From Euryarchaeota archaeon UBA86 (lineage in GTDB: Archaea > Thermoplasmatota > Poseidoniia > Poseidoniales > Thalassarchaeaceae), in the NCBI GenBank assembly GCA_002503055.1, contig DAQX01000026.1, positions 47,671-111,670 of the forward strand: a DNA stretch of 64,000 nucleotides, read 5' to 3'. The position numbers were made by a program, and so were the translations under genes. A model generated the notes under the pieces. It was not told the origin of the DNA and did not search any database. It saw only the letters and a list, made by a program, of their open reading frames with translations. How positions within the stretch are numbered: the stretch's first letter is position 1; every line of letters begins with the position of its first letter. This document shows, piece after piece, positions 18,201-26,828 of the stretch.

Positions 18201-20434
18201 TCCGAAGAGACATTGTATGCGAAACTCAGTGTTCCGTTCGACATGACTCCGGTGAACTCTAGGCTTGTGCTCTCGCCATCTGAAATATCTCCCGATCTAG
18301 CAGAGTATGTTCCCGAAATGGGGGTCGAAGACGGATTTGTGGCCGAGACATACGCGTAGTCTGCAGAAACCGATGTGCCGCCGTCTCCATAGGTGTCATT
18401 CAGGTAGATTGTATAGTTGCCAGCACCAGTGAAACTCACCAGCACTCCGTTGTAGTGGTTGTACACTGAGCTGCTGTTGAACGATGCCACAGTTCCATCT
18501 GGCATAACGACATCCATGCTGAACTCAGACGCCCACCCGTCCACGGTCACGGTTAGATCGACTGTTTCTCCGGCTGGGTGAGTATAGTTACAGGACAGAG
18601 AGTAAAACGATGGGTTACCAGCTGAACCACCAATGTCGCACAGATTCGCTTGTGAGTATACAATGCCGTTGTTGGCCGCTTCAACAAACCATGAGTTGTT
18701 CGCGTTACCGGATAGTCCCCAACCATTACTCAGATATCCCGACTCGAAATCGCCCTCGAAGTTGGCCATGTTGTCTGTCGGATAGAGGAACATGTCTCCT
18801 CCAGCGTCTGTGGTGTTGACTGCTGAATCGTCGCAGGTTCTGTCATGGATTCCTGTCGTATTACTCGCACACTGGGCTAGGTCCATCATGTGCGAGCGTA
18901 CATGGGTGTCGTTGGCCCATATCGTGCTTGCTCCATATGATGTGGTTCCAGCAACTGGAATTGGAATTATGCCAGCGCTTACGCAAGCGTCGTGGGCCTC
19001 GCTGATACTTTGGTAGTCATCGGCTTCCTGGGCCTGCGCCCCATTACCAGAGCCTCCGAATGGACCCTCATCAGAGACCGGAATAATCAGCTTGGTCGCG
19101 TTTGGGTTCCACTGGTGATCTACAGCGGTGGCAGGATCTCCTGGGGTCATGCCGGAGTTGTCGCGCCACGAGAGGCAAGCCCAAGTCGAGCCTGGTCCCC
19201 ACATCTCACTATTGTAGCCCCAGTCCGATGGAATGGACAGTGAGGAATTGTTGTACATGACTGCACCTAGAGTGCGAATCCCTCCAGTGGTGTCGGAGGC
19301 GTTCTGGCCTAGATATGTCGATCTTGGTCCTTCTGTACCGCTCCCTCCGACAATGTAACCATCCTCGCAGTTCTTGTGGCTAGAGGCGTGATACATGGTT
19401 CCGCTTAGTGCGTACAGTGTCTCTAGGACTGTTATACTGGCTGCCTCTAGCATGGGCTTGACCCCTTGGAAGTACTCACCGCTGGTCAAATTACCACCGT
19501 AGAATACAGCGCACATGTCTCTCCATTCCTCGGTCATAGAACCGGATGTATCGAGTAGTCCCACATACTCAACAAGGCTTCCGCGGGTATCTTCCCAGAC
19601 CACTATTACTGTGTTGTTTGTCCCCATTGATACTGCTGGATTACCCTTGAAACCTAGTGCGGGCGTGATGATTGAGTTGTTGATCTGTACTGCGAAATTT
19701 CCGGATGAGTCATAGGTCAACATGGTGTAATAAATCAGAGGAGTGCCAAAGTACAATCCCTGAGGATCGTATGTGTCGACCCATACGACATGAGCACCGT
19801 CATAGGAGTCGATTGCTATGTCCGGGTCGTTACGCACTCCGGTGCCGTCGGCAACTGTGTAGGATGCTAGTGTCATATTGGCAATGTCGCCGGAGTCGCC
19901 GTCGCGGTCATCCTGTGAAGGGTCGAGTAGTACATACAGAATTTCTATGTCAGTAATCGCCCAAACAATGTGGGCTCGCCTGTTTGAGTCGACCACAAGG
20001 GATGGGCTAGAGATTGATGTCGAATTGTTGGCCCCAATGAGAGTATTGGAAATCAATACGGTGTCGACGCCATTGGTCGAAATTAGTGCGTATTGTAGCA
20101 ACGGCTGAGAGCCGTTCTCGACCCAAACAATGTGAACTCTGCTGAGGTCATCCATCACGCCTGTAATCTCAACTGGGTTAGATGTGTTAAGGTTCGACAT
20201 GATGGTCTGGGTGGCGCTATCATTCAGTGTGTTATTCGCTGTCTCATTACGAGTCTCGGACGGTTCGAGGAACGAGACATCGGTGGACAATGAAGGAGCG
20301 AATAAGGAAGCCAACATGATAGATGTCAGGAATATTGTAAGTTGTTTCTTTCTGGTATTGAGAATCCTATCATTTCTAGTTGGCAGGGTGTATCTGTCTT
20401 GGGCGGGCTGTCGAACCATGCTTCGGCAGGGCAC
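15254..20434 (-). CDS. Giant secreted, membrane-anchored TSP3-repeat protein with VWA-like site
   Basis: 1726 residues. A basic N-terminus followed by a hydrophobic stretch (QLTIFLTSIMLASLFAPSLS, about 31-50) is a signal peptide. Residues 55-280 and 930-1080 contain repeated 'VDSNRRAHIVWA'-type blocks like beta-propeller exoproteins. DTSGSM near 295 is a metal-ion site of von Willebrand A type. Residues 640-860 look like jelly-roll or carbohydrate-binding folds. From about 1225 to 1620 there are ten thrombospondin type 3 units of about 40 residues, each with one D-x-C and one DGC cysteine and dense D/N calcium ligands. A membrane helix follows at about 1637-1657, then a 70-residue cytoplasmic tail ending in an Arg-rich helix. 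The start is uncertain (ATGs at 20434 and 20419). A calcium-stabilised adhesin or particle-binding protein is a reasonable guess. Confidence 0.85.
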   Translation of the reverse strand: MPCRSMVRQPAQDRYTLPTRNDRILNTRKKQLTIFLTSIMLASLFAPSLSTDVSFLEPSETRNETANNTLNDSATQTIMSNLNTSNPVEITGVMDDLSRVHIVWVENGSQPLLQYALISTNGVDTVLISNTLIGANNSTSISSPSLVVDSNRRAHIVWAITDIEILYVLLDPSQDDRDGDSGDIANMTLASYTVADGTGVRNDPDIAIDSYDGAHVVWVDTYDPQGLYFGTPLIYYTMLTYDSSGNFAVQINNSIITPALGFKGNPAVSMGTNNTVIVVWEDTRGSLVEYVGLLDTSGSMTEEWRDMCAVFYGGNLTSGEYFQGVKPMLEAASITVLETLYALSGTMYHASSHKNCEDGYIVGGSGTEGPRSTYLGQNASDTTGGIRTLGAVMYNNSSLSIPSDWGYNSEMWGPGSTWACLSWRDNSGMTPGDPATAVDHQWNPNATKLIIPVSDEGPFGGSGNGAQAQEADDYQSISEAHDACVSAGIIPIPVAGTTSYGASTIWANDTHVRSHMMDLAQCASNTTGIHDRTCDDSAVNTTDAGGDMFLYPTDNMANFEGDFESGYLSNGWGLSGNANNSWFVEAANNGIVYSQANLCDIGGSAGNPSFYSLSCNYTHPAGETVDLTVTVDGWASEFSMDVVMPDGTVASFNSSSVYNHYNGVLVSFTGAGNYTIYLNDTYGDGGTSVSADYAYVSATNPSSTPISGTYSARSGDISDGESTSLEFTGVMSNGTLSFAYNVSSEANFDFLTFSIDGVQLAQWSGTQSGNFSTPVSLGQHTLKWTYVKDGSVSSGSDSAWIDDVSIPLANYTEEMQALVQSIIALTTATGSTETFLTVLNPYSLLNNPRSTWQPGDPATSIDPVTGQYVEDIGPSLDYVWQDGGGWGTIGHFVLVNDTRLTNGHGWSSSPDVNVDDAGNIHVVWVDGRSVIPSKVGPSQLHYMQIDLDRAGVLDGEADGLDMSEVAVVSDSPVLGSDMTWGSNPRVDFDNDGSIHITWFESTPNTDDENSRVELRWTRILSPQLVDGEMPLGRMLDQAYGVINTRVITTSNDNLMGVFGSGLDSSSQPIVNFDWPNRDIIWTTPDCSEDTTSEDKWDVCMWSENVYNMAIELDPGMDDEITFQPGQSAEVGMLLRGIKIPGGSDIVVADTSDAPDHWQLEVGFSNTYQSTTTLVEGSTADLNLFIRAPDLQDVNEDQSFELSVFVTSSSKEEASATKTFLVELVNQGDWNDDDGDGVLDYNDDCQFGESGWYSDVDTDHDGDGCRDSTEDLNDDNDDYPDVDDSCPSGYMGEHIDLDNDGCDDVHEDPDNDGDGVANHLDMCPNGAQYWSGISEDNDNDGCRDADEDDNDDNDPYLDVDDECPSGMSWWTSLLFDHDGDGCHDLEDLDDDNDQIPDLNDLCPTGMTVWFSEPASDYDSDGCHDYSEDFDRDNDEVLDIDDNCPTGMLGWTSTPLNDWDSDGCHDEYEDLDDDDDGYLDWDDACVRSSAIAESHMDSDGDGCDDNTEDKDLDNDGIESIYDNCEGDPTSTWVSTLEEDYDSDGCIDTVDFDDDGDGVFDEHDSCPQTVSMTSDFDRDGCDDATEDWDDDGDGVPDTSDSCPLGLSNWDSSSGSDIDGDGCMDSLEDDRVTGRLLYTLRSNSFMTLMAASVVVLLLAGMVISARTTRSRIHMEDQTWSVEQTMSDSTITIDVAEDSDKQVRDLSDLGYSPEVAKAILENEDRARRRRN

Positions 20435-20505
20435 AGTAAGAGGTTAGTAGGGCCACCGGACATGTCCGATAAAGACGATTTTTGATGAGTTTGTTGAATA
20501 TTGGC

Positions 20506-21780
20506 TCATCCGTTCTGTAGAGCCTTAATCCTGTCCTGATGAATCTTCTCCCACGGGAAATGGCCGTCCTCTGTTGGACTGCGGCCGAAGTGTCCGCCTG
20601 AAGCTGTGACGAGGTATATTGGTCGCTTCAGGTCAAGGTCTCGAATCATCGCGGCTGGCCTCCAGTCGAATGCACTCTGGATTCTCCTCGATAGTTCTAG
20701 GTCAGAGATAGTTCCCGTTCCAAAGGTGTTGACAAGTAATCCAATTGGCCGTGCTACTCCGATTGCATAGGAGACTTGGACTTCGCAACGGTCTGCCAGT
20801 CCTGCTGCTACGACATGCTTCGCAGCCCATCTAGCATGGTATGCTGCAGTGCGATCTACTTTGGAAGGGTCCTTGCCACTGAATGCTCCTCCGCCATGCA
20901 TTCCTCCCCCATATGTATCGACGATGATTTTGCGGCCTGTGAGTCCGGCATCTGAGTAGGGTCCACCAGGATCGGGGAAGGACCCAGTGCCATTGACTAT
21001 CAGTTTGGAAGTATCGAATCCTTTGAGCCAGCGCTCAGGGATTGCATGCTTGACCACATGCTCCCAAACTTTGTCTCGAATGAACTGCCTCTGGCCCTCC
21101 TCATTTGGAGAGAATCCGCCTGCGTCTTTCGCGTGCTGTACTGCGATGACGATTGTATCTACAGTTTCTGGGTAGCGTCCCCCGTCCCCATTCTCTATTC
21201 GATCGCTGTCCAGCCTTACCGAGACCTGGCTCTTACCATCAGGTCTCATCCAAGGAATCTCGCCAGTGTCCTGTATCATGTCTAATCTACGAGTGAGTCT
21301 TTGAGAAAGGGCGGCTGCTATTGGGAAATGTCGTCCACTGAGCTCATCAGTATCCTCTGTTTCATTACAAGCGAATCCGAACATTATGCCCTGATCGCCT
21401 GCGCCCTGAGATTCTATGTCCCCATCCACTCCCTGACTGATGTACTGAGATTGAGTTGTGATGTATGTGTGAACCTCACAAAGTTCTGTAGAAGTCGCGT
21501 CCATTCCAATAGTGTGATCGTTGTAACCAATTGAAGTGGCGGTGTCTCGCGCTATGGCCTCGTAGTCTGGAGTGCTTCCTGCTAGACTGACTTCTCCGGC
21601 AAGGACAATGGCAGCCTTGCCTTCGACTCCCTTTACCATTGTCTCGACTGCTACTCTTGCATTGGAATCAATACTCAAACAGGCATCGAGGATGGCATCT
21701 GAGATCGCATCACAGAGCTTGTCGGGATGTCCTGATGCAACGGATTCCGCTGTAGTGATTGGAGGAATCGTGTCAGTCAT
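20506..21780 (-). CDS. metK: S-adenosylmethionine synthetase, bacterial/eukaryal type
   Basis: It makes S-adenosylmethionine from methionine and ATP. The three MetK signatures are plain: ESVASGHPDKLCD at the N-terminus (catalytic His), GAGDQGIMFGFACNET near 125, and GGGAFSGKDPSKVDRTAAY near 285. It also has GLTGRKIIVDTYGG and GHFGR. At 424 residues it is slightly longer than the 380-400 norm. It belongs to the bacterial/eukaryal family, not the separate archaeal MAT family, so the gene was probably acquired by transfer in the lineage. It is divergent from pcc1 with 73 bases between. The S-adenosylmethionine decarboxylase at 35512 would use its product. Confidence 0.95.
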   Translation of the reverse strand: MTDTIPPITTAESVASGHPDKLCDAISDAILDACLSIDSNARVAVETMVKGVEGKAAIVLAGEVSLAGSTPDYEAIARDTATSIGYNDHTIGMDATSTELCEVHTYITTQSQYISQGVDGDIESQGAGDQGIMFGFACNETEDTDELSGRHFPIAAALSQRLTRRLDMIQDTGEIPWMRPDGKSQVSVRLDSDRIENGDGGRYPETVDTIVIAVQHAKDAGGFSPNEEGQRQFIRDKVWEHVVKHAIPERWLKGFDTSKLIVNGTGSFPDPGGPYSDAGLTGRKIIVDTYGGGMHGGGAFSGKDPSKVDRTAAYHARWAAKHVVAAGLADRCEVQVSYAIGVARPIGLLVNTFGTGTISDLELSRRIQSAFDWRPAAMIRDLDLKRPIYLVTASGGHFGRSPTEDGHFPWEKIHQDRIKALQNG

Positions 21781-21853
21781 GCTTTGCCGAGAGGGTGTCT
21801 ATTCAAGAAGGCCGCGACCGCAGCAGCGAAAACCGATGTGCTGATCGCGGTGC

Positions 21854-22099
21854 ATGGGCGGCATAGAGGCAGAGATCGTCTGGTGCGGTGATGAGAAGCG
21901 AGCACGCAGTCTCTTGGCAGCAATCTCTCCTGATGATCCAGACTCCTTTGAAGCAGAAATTTCTGGAGAAGGAGATTCTGCAGAACTCAAGATTATTGTC
22001 TCAGGAGAGAAATTGGAGACGGTGCGCTCAACAGTGGACGATTTATTGGCCTGTCTGGCCGCGGCAGAGTCTAGTCTAGATGTCAGCGATTCTTCGTGA
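21854..22099 (+). CDS. pcc1: KEOPS complex subunit Pcc1
   Basis: 81 residues, the normal size for this small dimerising subunit of the KEOPS complex, which makes the t6A modification of tRNA. The C-terminal pattern LKIIVSGEKLETVRSTVDDLL followed by AAESSL is characteristic (relatives read 'R-A-T-V-N-S-x-L-R'). The N-terminal strand AEIVWCGDEKRARSLLAAISPDD also fits. The last 17 bases overlap the end of the convergent FAD oxidoreductase gene. No other KEOPS gene is in the window. Confidence 0.8.
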   Translation: MGGIEAEIVWCGDEKRARSLLAAISPDDPDSFEAEISGEGDSAELKIIVSGEKLETVRSTVDDLLACLAAAESSLDVSDSS

Positions 22100-23108
22100 G
22101 GGTTTTGGCAGCGGCCCTGCCAGTATCCACCGCAGCATCGCTCAGGTGATAGTCAGAAATCACATGCGCTCCCGCCAGACCAATTCCCGATTCAACATGT
22201 AGAGCAGTGTCCACGCGCTGCTCATGCGAGCAGGGGTGGAGCATCACAGATTCGGTAGAGCGTCTCACAGAAGTCATGTTCCTCCATCCCGAACAGCGGG
22301 AGTCTAGTATTTCCTTGATTTTAGTGAGAGCATCTGGCCCCTCGCCTGACAGGTTTACTGCATGAAGAATGGTGCAGGAATCGGGGTCTGCCCTCTCTGG
22401 AATGCGGTCCGGAGAGGTCATGTCAACGGCAATGACTCCTGATTCCTCATCAAACAGCCCCGAGTACGGCCTCATCGGCCTGCCCTCTAGTGCTACATCG
22501 AGTGCTGCTACCCTGTGCTCGGTACACTCGTGTAGTGGAGTTGCGTCCAGACCCGCAGTCTCCAGTAATTTTGCAGACAAAATTGGAGGAGTCGCAAGTA
22601 CTACTGCATCACACTCGATTTCCTTACCCGAGATTCTTACAGAAGATATTTTTCCTGAATTGAGATTGAATGATTCTGCAGTACTTCCTGGATCGAAAGT
22701 CACGCCAACCTGGTTTGCGGCTGCAATCATTCTTCCTACTAAACTCGACCAACCTCCTCTGGGAATAACGAATTGTGGAATATTGTTGGCTATGTTATCT
22801 GTCGACATTGTGGTTAATACTTCCAGCGCTCGCTTCTTATCGCATCCAATCGGGTTGAAACTGTGTACATCCCACCTCTGTCCCAGAACTCTGGGTGCTC
22901 GTAGTTTCCTCAGAAGTTGATTCATTGCGCCCTTGCGTCTAAGCAGGTGCAAACCCGGATCGAGTAACCACTTCGAGTTCTCCCTCATCCTAACGCGTCC
23001 GCCTAGGATATCTCTCTGCTCTACCAGCATCACTTCGTGGCCGTCTGCGGCCAATTGAACTGAAGCGGCCAGGCCTGCGACTCCCCCGCCTACGACAATG
23101 CTGCGCAT
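22083..23108 (-). CDS. FAD-dependent oxidoreductase, amine oxidase/phytoene desaturase fold
   Basis: 341 residues. The N-terminus has the dinucleotide-binding motif GGGVAGLAASVQLAADGHEV, an acidic residue at the end of the second strand (VEQRD) and the adjacent GGR motif of this superfamily. DAVVLATPP near 175 is the second FAD contact. The C-terminus has GIGLAGAHVISDYHLSDAAVDTG, the usual closing FAD segment. Enzymes of this type include carotenoid desaturases, protoporphyrinogen oxidases and amine oxidases. At 341 residues it is shorter than the typical 430-500, and I cannot name the substrate. It is divergent from nadC and overlaps pcc1 at its end. Confidence 0.75.
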   Translation of the reverse strand: MRSIVVGGGVAGLAASVQLAADGHEVMLVEQRDILGGRVRMRENSKWLLDPGLHLLRRKGAMNQLLRKLRAPRVLGQRWDVHSFNPIGCDKKRALEVLTTMSTDNIANNIPQFVIPRGGWSSLVGRMIAAANQVGVTFDPGSTAESFNLNSGKISSVRISGKEIECDAVVLATPPILSAKLLETAGLDATPLHECTEHRVAALDVALEGRPMRPYSGLFDEESGVIAVDMTSPDRIPERADPDSCTILHAVNLSGEGPDALTKIKEILDSRCSGWRNMTSVRRSTESVMLHPCSHEQRVDTALHVESGIGLAGAHVISDYHLSDAAVDTGRAAAKTLTKNR

Positions 23109-23133
23109 TGGATTCGCGTGGTGGTGCAGTCAA

Positions 23134-24090
23134 ATGACGTTTCGGACCATTGAAGGAGGGGTTTCGATACGTAGTGGTGTGAGCGAGTTGCCGCATGACC
23201 GTTCTGGGATGCTGTGGTCCGAGGCTGGGCCTTCGGCCATGTTTACTGAATCAATGGATAGGTGGATTGGTTCTATGATATCAGATGATCACGGTGAAGG
23301 AGATGGTCCAGAAACAGTGGTTGAGGCAGAAATGGTGTCGAAATCAATTGGTATCTTGTGTGGTAATTCGGTCGCAGAAAGGTTACTCCAGTCATATTTC
23401 CCTGACTGCTCTGTTGAGTGGTCGGTCGGAGAGGGAGGAGAGGTTTCTCCGGGTCTTTGTGTAGCATTATTGCAAGGTCCTGCTCGCAGTATTTTACAAC
23501 TCGAGAGGATTCTTCTCAATCTTGTCGGTAGACTATCCGGCATTGCGACCAATGCATCTCAGTGGAGTAAAGCGGCGGGTTCTCTTCATGTCGCAGCCAC
23601 ACGCAAAACGGCCTGGGGTCTTCTTGACAAGTGGGCAGTACACATTGGTGGAGGATTGACGCACAGGCTCAATCGTAGTGATGCTATGATGCTCAAAGAG
23701 AATGACATTGCAGCGATGCTCGAAGATGGTGAGGTGTCGACCGATGCAATCACTAGGATAGTTTCTCAGCTGCCAACTGAGAATGAGTCGTTTACTACTG
23801 TCGAAGTCAGGAATGTCGACGAGGTGATGGCAGCGGCACGAGCATGGGGTGATCGAGACAGTAGACTTGTATTGATGCTAGATAACATGGACCCATCTGA
23901 TGCGAGTGGAGTAATCAGTTCACTTATGGAAGAGGGTTTGCGAGAGCGTTGTGTGCTAGAGGGTTCAGGCGGAGTCAAAATGGAGTCTCTGTCAAAATGG
24001 TTAGATTGTGGGGTTGATGTGGTGTCGTCGAGTCGCCTGAATCTAGGCGTCACTCCAATCGATTTCTCGATTCTTGTAAGAGGTAGTTGA
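23134..24090 (+). CDS. nadC: Quinolinate phosphoribosyltransferase (NadC)
   Basis: It makes nicotinate mononucleotide from quinolinate and PRPP in NAD synthesis. Family blocks: LERILLNLVGRLSGIAT, ATRKTAWGLLDKWAVHIGGG, HRLNRSDAMMLKEND, the VEVRNVDEVMAA segment, and LVLMLDNM with LEGSGGVKMESL near the end. The start is uncertain: the ATGs at 23134, 23209 and 23239 are in frame, and family lengths (about 280) favour one of the later two. The TRKTAWGLL motif replaces the usual TRKT-xPGLR. The next gene starts directly at its stop codon, so the two cofactor genes form an operon. Confidence 0.88.
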   Translation: MTFRTIEGGVSIRSGVSELPHDRSGMLWSEAGPSAMFTESMDRWIGSMISDDHGEGDGPETVVEAEMVSKSIGILCGNSVAERLLQSYFPDCSVEWSVGEGGEVSPGLCVALLQGPARSILQLERILLNLVGRLSGIATNASQWSKAAGSLHVAATRKTAWGLLDKWAVHIGGGLTHRLNRSDAMMLKENDIAAMLEDGEVSTDAITRIVSQLPTENESFTTVEVRNVDEVMAAARAWGDRDSRLVLMLDNMDPSDASGVISSLMEEGLRERCVLEGSGGVKMESLSKWLDCGVDVVSSSRLNLGVTPIDFSILVRGS

Positions 24091-24876
24091 ATGGCAGATA
24101 TTCCAGATAGTCATCCTCGCAAGGCATCTTTGATGGCTAGGCAAAGTCTAGTTGAAGCAGCAGCACAAGGCCTGCTGGCAGAATCAGCTATGATTGCTCA
24201 CGGAAGAGGAGAGGCGTTCGACTATCTGCTTGGAGAGAAGACATCAGGTTCGGCTAGAATTGCAGTTCGCGAAACTGCTGCCCGTTTGTTGGAAGCAGAA
24301 AGGCCTGTGATTTCCCTAAATGGAAACACAGTTGTACTCGCTGGAGAGCAGGCAATTCGTGCTGCTGCAATACTTGGATGTCCAGTAGAAGTCAACATCT
24401 ACTACCGAACTCCGCAGCGTATGGACAAACTGATTTCGGCCCTAGAGGATATTCGAGTAAAGGTTGCAAGCGATGGTACTCCAGCAGGCTGGAAAGGATC
24501 TGAGTGGCCTGATTCTGTAAATTCGGTTGAGATTCTTGGGGGAGATGGAGACGGCCGAATTGAGGGTCTCGAAGGACCGCGTGCAATTTGTAGTTCTCGA
24601 GGAATCGAGGTAGCCGATACTGTACTCGTGCCTCTAGAAGATGGTGATCGCTGTGAGGTATTGGTTGCTCTTGGAAAGCAAGTTTTGGTAATCGATCTCA
24701 ATCCACTTTCTAGGACTGCTAGAATGGCTCATGTTACTATCGTGGATGAAGTCAGTCGTGCAATGTCGGAACTCTGTATCGCCCTTACCGAAGGCCCGAA
24801 AGTATCCGATTGGGACAATAACCAGTCTCTGCGAGATGCGTTAGCAATTATGGCTGAAGCATCTGAATTGATTTAA
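24091..24876 (+). CDS. 4-phosphopantoate--beta-alanine ligase (archaeal phosphopantothenate synthetase)
   Basis: This archaea-specific enzyme joins 4-phosphopantoate and beta-alanine in coenzyme A synthesis. Its 261 residues match the family (old DUF137) throughout: HPRKASLMARQSLVEA, LLAESAMIAHGRGEAFDYLLGE, RPVISLNGNTVVLAGE, VEVNIYYRTPQRMDKL, ADTVLVPLEDGDRCE, and VIDLNPLSRTARMAHVTIVDEV. Its ATG immediately follows the TGA of nadC, so the genes are coupled. The end overlaps the convergent dehydrogenase by four bases. It is strong evidence that the host is archaeal. Confidence 0.95.
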   Translation: MADIPDSHPRKASLMARQSLVEAAAQGLLAESAMIAHGRGEAFDYLLGEKTSGSARIAVRETAARLLEAERPVISLNGNTVVLAGEQAIRAAAILGCPVEVNIYYRTPQRMDKLISALEDIRVKVASDGTPAGWKGSEWPDSVNSVEILGGDGDGRIEGLEGPRAICSSRGIEVADTVLVPLEDGDRCEVLVALGKQVLVIDLNPLSRTARMAHVTIVDEVSRAMSELCIALTEGPKVSDWDNNQSLRDALAIMAEASELI

Positions 24877-26057
24877 TGAAACTCTTGTTGGATTAAGTTT
24901 TCACATCGATTAGCAATAGCTTCACCGACATCTGAGGTGCTAGCATTACCGCCGAGATCATAGGTGACAATTTCCCCTTCCTCGAAGTGTTGCTGGATTG
25001 CTTGTTGTAGGATGTCCGCACATTTATCCAAATCCTCATCTTTCTTTCTGTAGGCTAGTGCTTCGAACATTAGTTGGACTGACTGAAGCATAGCAATCGG
25101 ATTGACAACATTCTGACCGGTATACTTTGGTGCTGATCCATGGACTGGTTCAAACATCATGTGCTTAGGTCCCATGTTGGCACTGGCGGCCATTCCCAGA
25201 CCCCCTTGCAATACGCTTGCTAGGTCAGTTGCAATGTCTCCAAACATGTTTGGAAGAACCACTACATCGAGGTCTTCTGGATTCCTCATCAACCACATAG
25301 TGAATGCATCAATGTATGCGGCATCGGTGTCAATATCGGGATTCGCTTCTGATATTTCGGTGAATATTTTCCTGAATAACCTGCATCCTCGGGTGACATT
25401 TGACTTATCGACACATGTTACTGATTGGGCTGTTCCCAACTTGTTCTCACGGTGACGAGCAAGGTCGAATGCGAAATTGATTACTCGCTCGCTCCCCTTA
25501 CGAGAAATTGGTCTGGGATCCCATGCTACCTCTCCATCTAGACCCGGAAACTCTTCGATTACGATTGGTTCGTCCTTCTCGCCCTTGGCTTTCTGCTCCA
25601 TACGTCGTAGCAGTGAGTGGTAAAGTCCCTCTGTATTTTCTCTAATCATGACCATATCCACATGTTCTGGTTGCCAAACTTGTTGGTGCACTCCGTGGAC
25701 TTTGTGTTGAACGCCTGGATAGAGTTTGATTGGACGAACATTCGCGTACAGCCTTAGGCCACTCCGTAGCCCAAGGATGACTTGACCACCGGCCATGTCT
25801 CCATTCGGTAATCTAGCGCCTGGCCATCCTATAGCGCCCAGTAGAATTGCGTCAGAATTATCTCTACAATGCTCGAATGAACCCTCGGGCCATTCTTCTC
25901 CGGTTTCCAAGTAATACTGTCCTCCGCATGGAATATCTGTGATTTCGAAGGATACGGGACTATGCTGTTGGAAGACATCGATCACCCTTAGCGCCTCGGC
26001 CATAACTTCTGGCCCTGTTCCGTCGCCGGCCAAGACCGTGAGGCGGTAACCAGTCAT
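24873..26057 (-). CDS. Isocitrate/isopropylmalate dehydrogenase family enzyme
   Basis: An NAD(P)-dependent beta-decarboxylating dehydrogenase. It has LTVLAGDGTGPEVMAEAL at the N-terminus, MVMIRENTEGLYHS for substrate binding, VTCVDKSNVTRGCRLFR, the metal/substrate block VVVLPNMFGDIATDLASVLQGGLGMAASAN and EPVHGSAPKYTGQNVVNP. Isopropylmalate dehydrogenases normally show RELTGG; RENTEG is closer to homoisocitrate, tartrate and isocitrate enzymes. At 394 residues it is longer than most LeuB proteins. Substrate therefore stays open. The ATG at 26057 gives the usual N-terminus; an upstream in-frame ATG exists at 26081. No leuA, leuC or leuD is nearby. Confidence 0.85.
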   Translation of the reverse strand: MTGYRLTVLAGDGTGPEVMAEALRVIDVFQQHSPVSFEITDIPCGGQYYLETGEEWPEGSFEHCRDNSDAILLGAIGWPGARLPNGDMAGGQVILGLRSGLRLYANVRPIKLYPGVQHKVHGVHQQVWQPEHVDMVMIRENTEGLYHSLLRRMEQKAKGEKDEPIVIEEFPGLDGEVAWDPRPISRKGSERVINFAFDLARHRENKLGTAQSVTCVDKSNVTRGCRLFRKIFTEISEANPDIDTDAAYIDAFTMWLMRNPEDLDVVVLPNMFGDIATDLASVLQGGLGMAASANMGPKHMMFEPVHGSAPKYTGQNVVNPIAMLQSVQLMFEALAYRKKDEDLDKCADILQQAIQQHFEEGEIVTYDLGGNASTSDVGEAIANRCENLIQQEFH

Positions 26058-26156
26058 GAGTCGTTGGCACTTGTTCATCATTCATCAATACAACCCTCAA
26101 ATTCGCTGTGGGTTCTAGGCGATAATTGATAGACGGTCACCACGAACCAGCGAAAC

Positions 26157-26765
26157 ATGGACCGTCAACCCGAGGATGGAAGCGAAAGCCCACGGATAGA
26201 TGTCAGGTCTCTACCTGATTCTGTTGCGAGGCTGTGGGAGACTATGCTCAGGCTAGATCCTTCGTGGGATCTTTCCGAGTGGTTGGACAAGAGAGCCACA
26301 GATGAATTGGAGTTAGTAGAGAGTCACCTTGGAAGAGAGAGGCTCCGATTGGAACAGAGACTACACCGAATCGAGACTCTCGTCAAGAGGTTGCGACGTC
26401 AGCGCGAAGTCGTCGAGCGTTCAACTTGGATAGATCCGCATCAGAAAAATCTCTTTGATGTTTATGAGAAAAATGCAGAGAAGGAGGAATCGCGACAAGA
26501 TGTAGTTGAGGGAGAAGCTGCCGTTGACTTTGGCTCTCTTGACACTGATGATGATCCATTCCTAGCTATTGTCTCAGAGCACATTTTAGGGCTGATTGAA
26601 GAGTCAATAGAGAGTGGTGAGGAACAACTCCATTTCGACCGATTAGTGGCCGAACTGGAAGGTTTTGGGATAAGAACCGACGAGATTGATGAAGCGGTCG
26701 CTTGGTTACTACACCGTCGAGTAATCATTGAATTGGAAGAGGATTCTTTCGGACTGAACGGTTGA
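26157..26765 (+). CDS. Unknown coiled-coil protein preceding the methyltransferase-like gene
   Basis: 202 residues. Residues 50-90 are a charged heptad-like helix (ELELVESHLGRERLRLEQRL, then TLVKRLRRQREVVERS), a likely coiled coil. An acidic linker follows. The C-terminal 75 residues (FLAIVSEHILGLIEESIESG, then LVAELEGFGIRTDEIDEAVAWLL) look like a small winged helix. I do not recognise the family. It stands 63 bases before the N6-methyltransferase-like gene on the same strand and may be its partner. There is no signal peptide or membrane segment. Confidence 0.6.
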   Translation: MDRQPEDGSESPRIDVRSLPDSVARLWETMLRLDPSWDLSEWLDKRATDELELVESHLGRERLRLEQRLHRIETLVKRLRRQREVVERSTWIDPHQKNLFDVYEKNAEKEESRQDVVEGEAAVDFGSLDTDDDPFLAIVSEHILGLIEESIESGEEQLHFDRLVAELEGFGIRTDEIDEAVAWLLHRRVIIELEEDSFGLNG

Positions 26766-26828
26766 TTTTGTTCGCAACCGATTAACAAGCATTCAAAGAA
26801 GGGTAGCGATTCCGCTAATCGTAGTACC

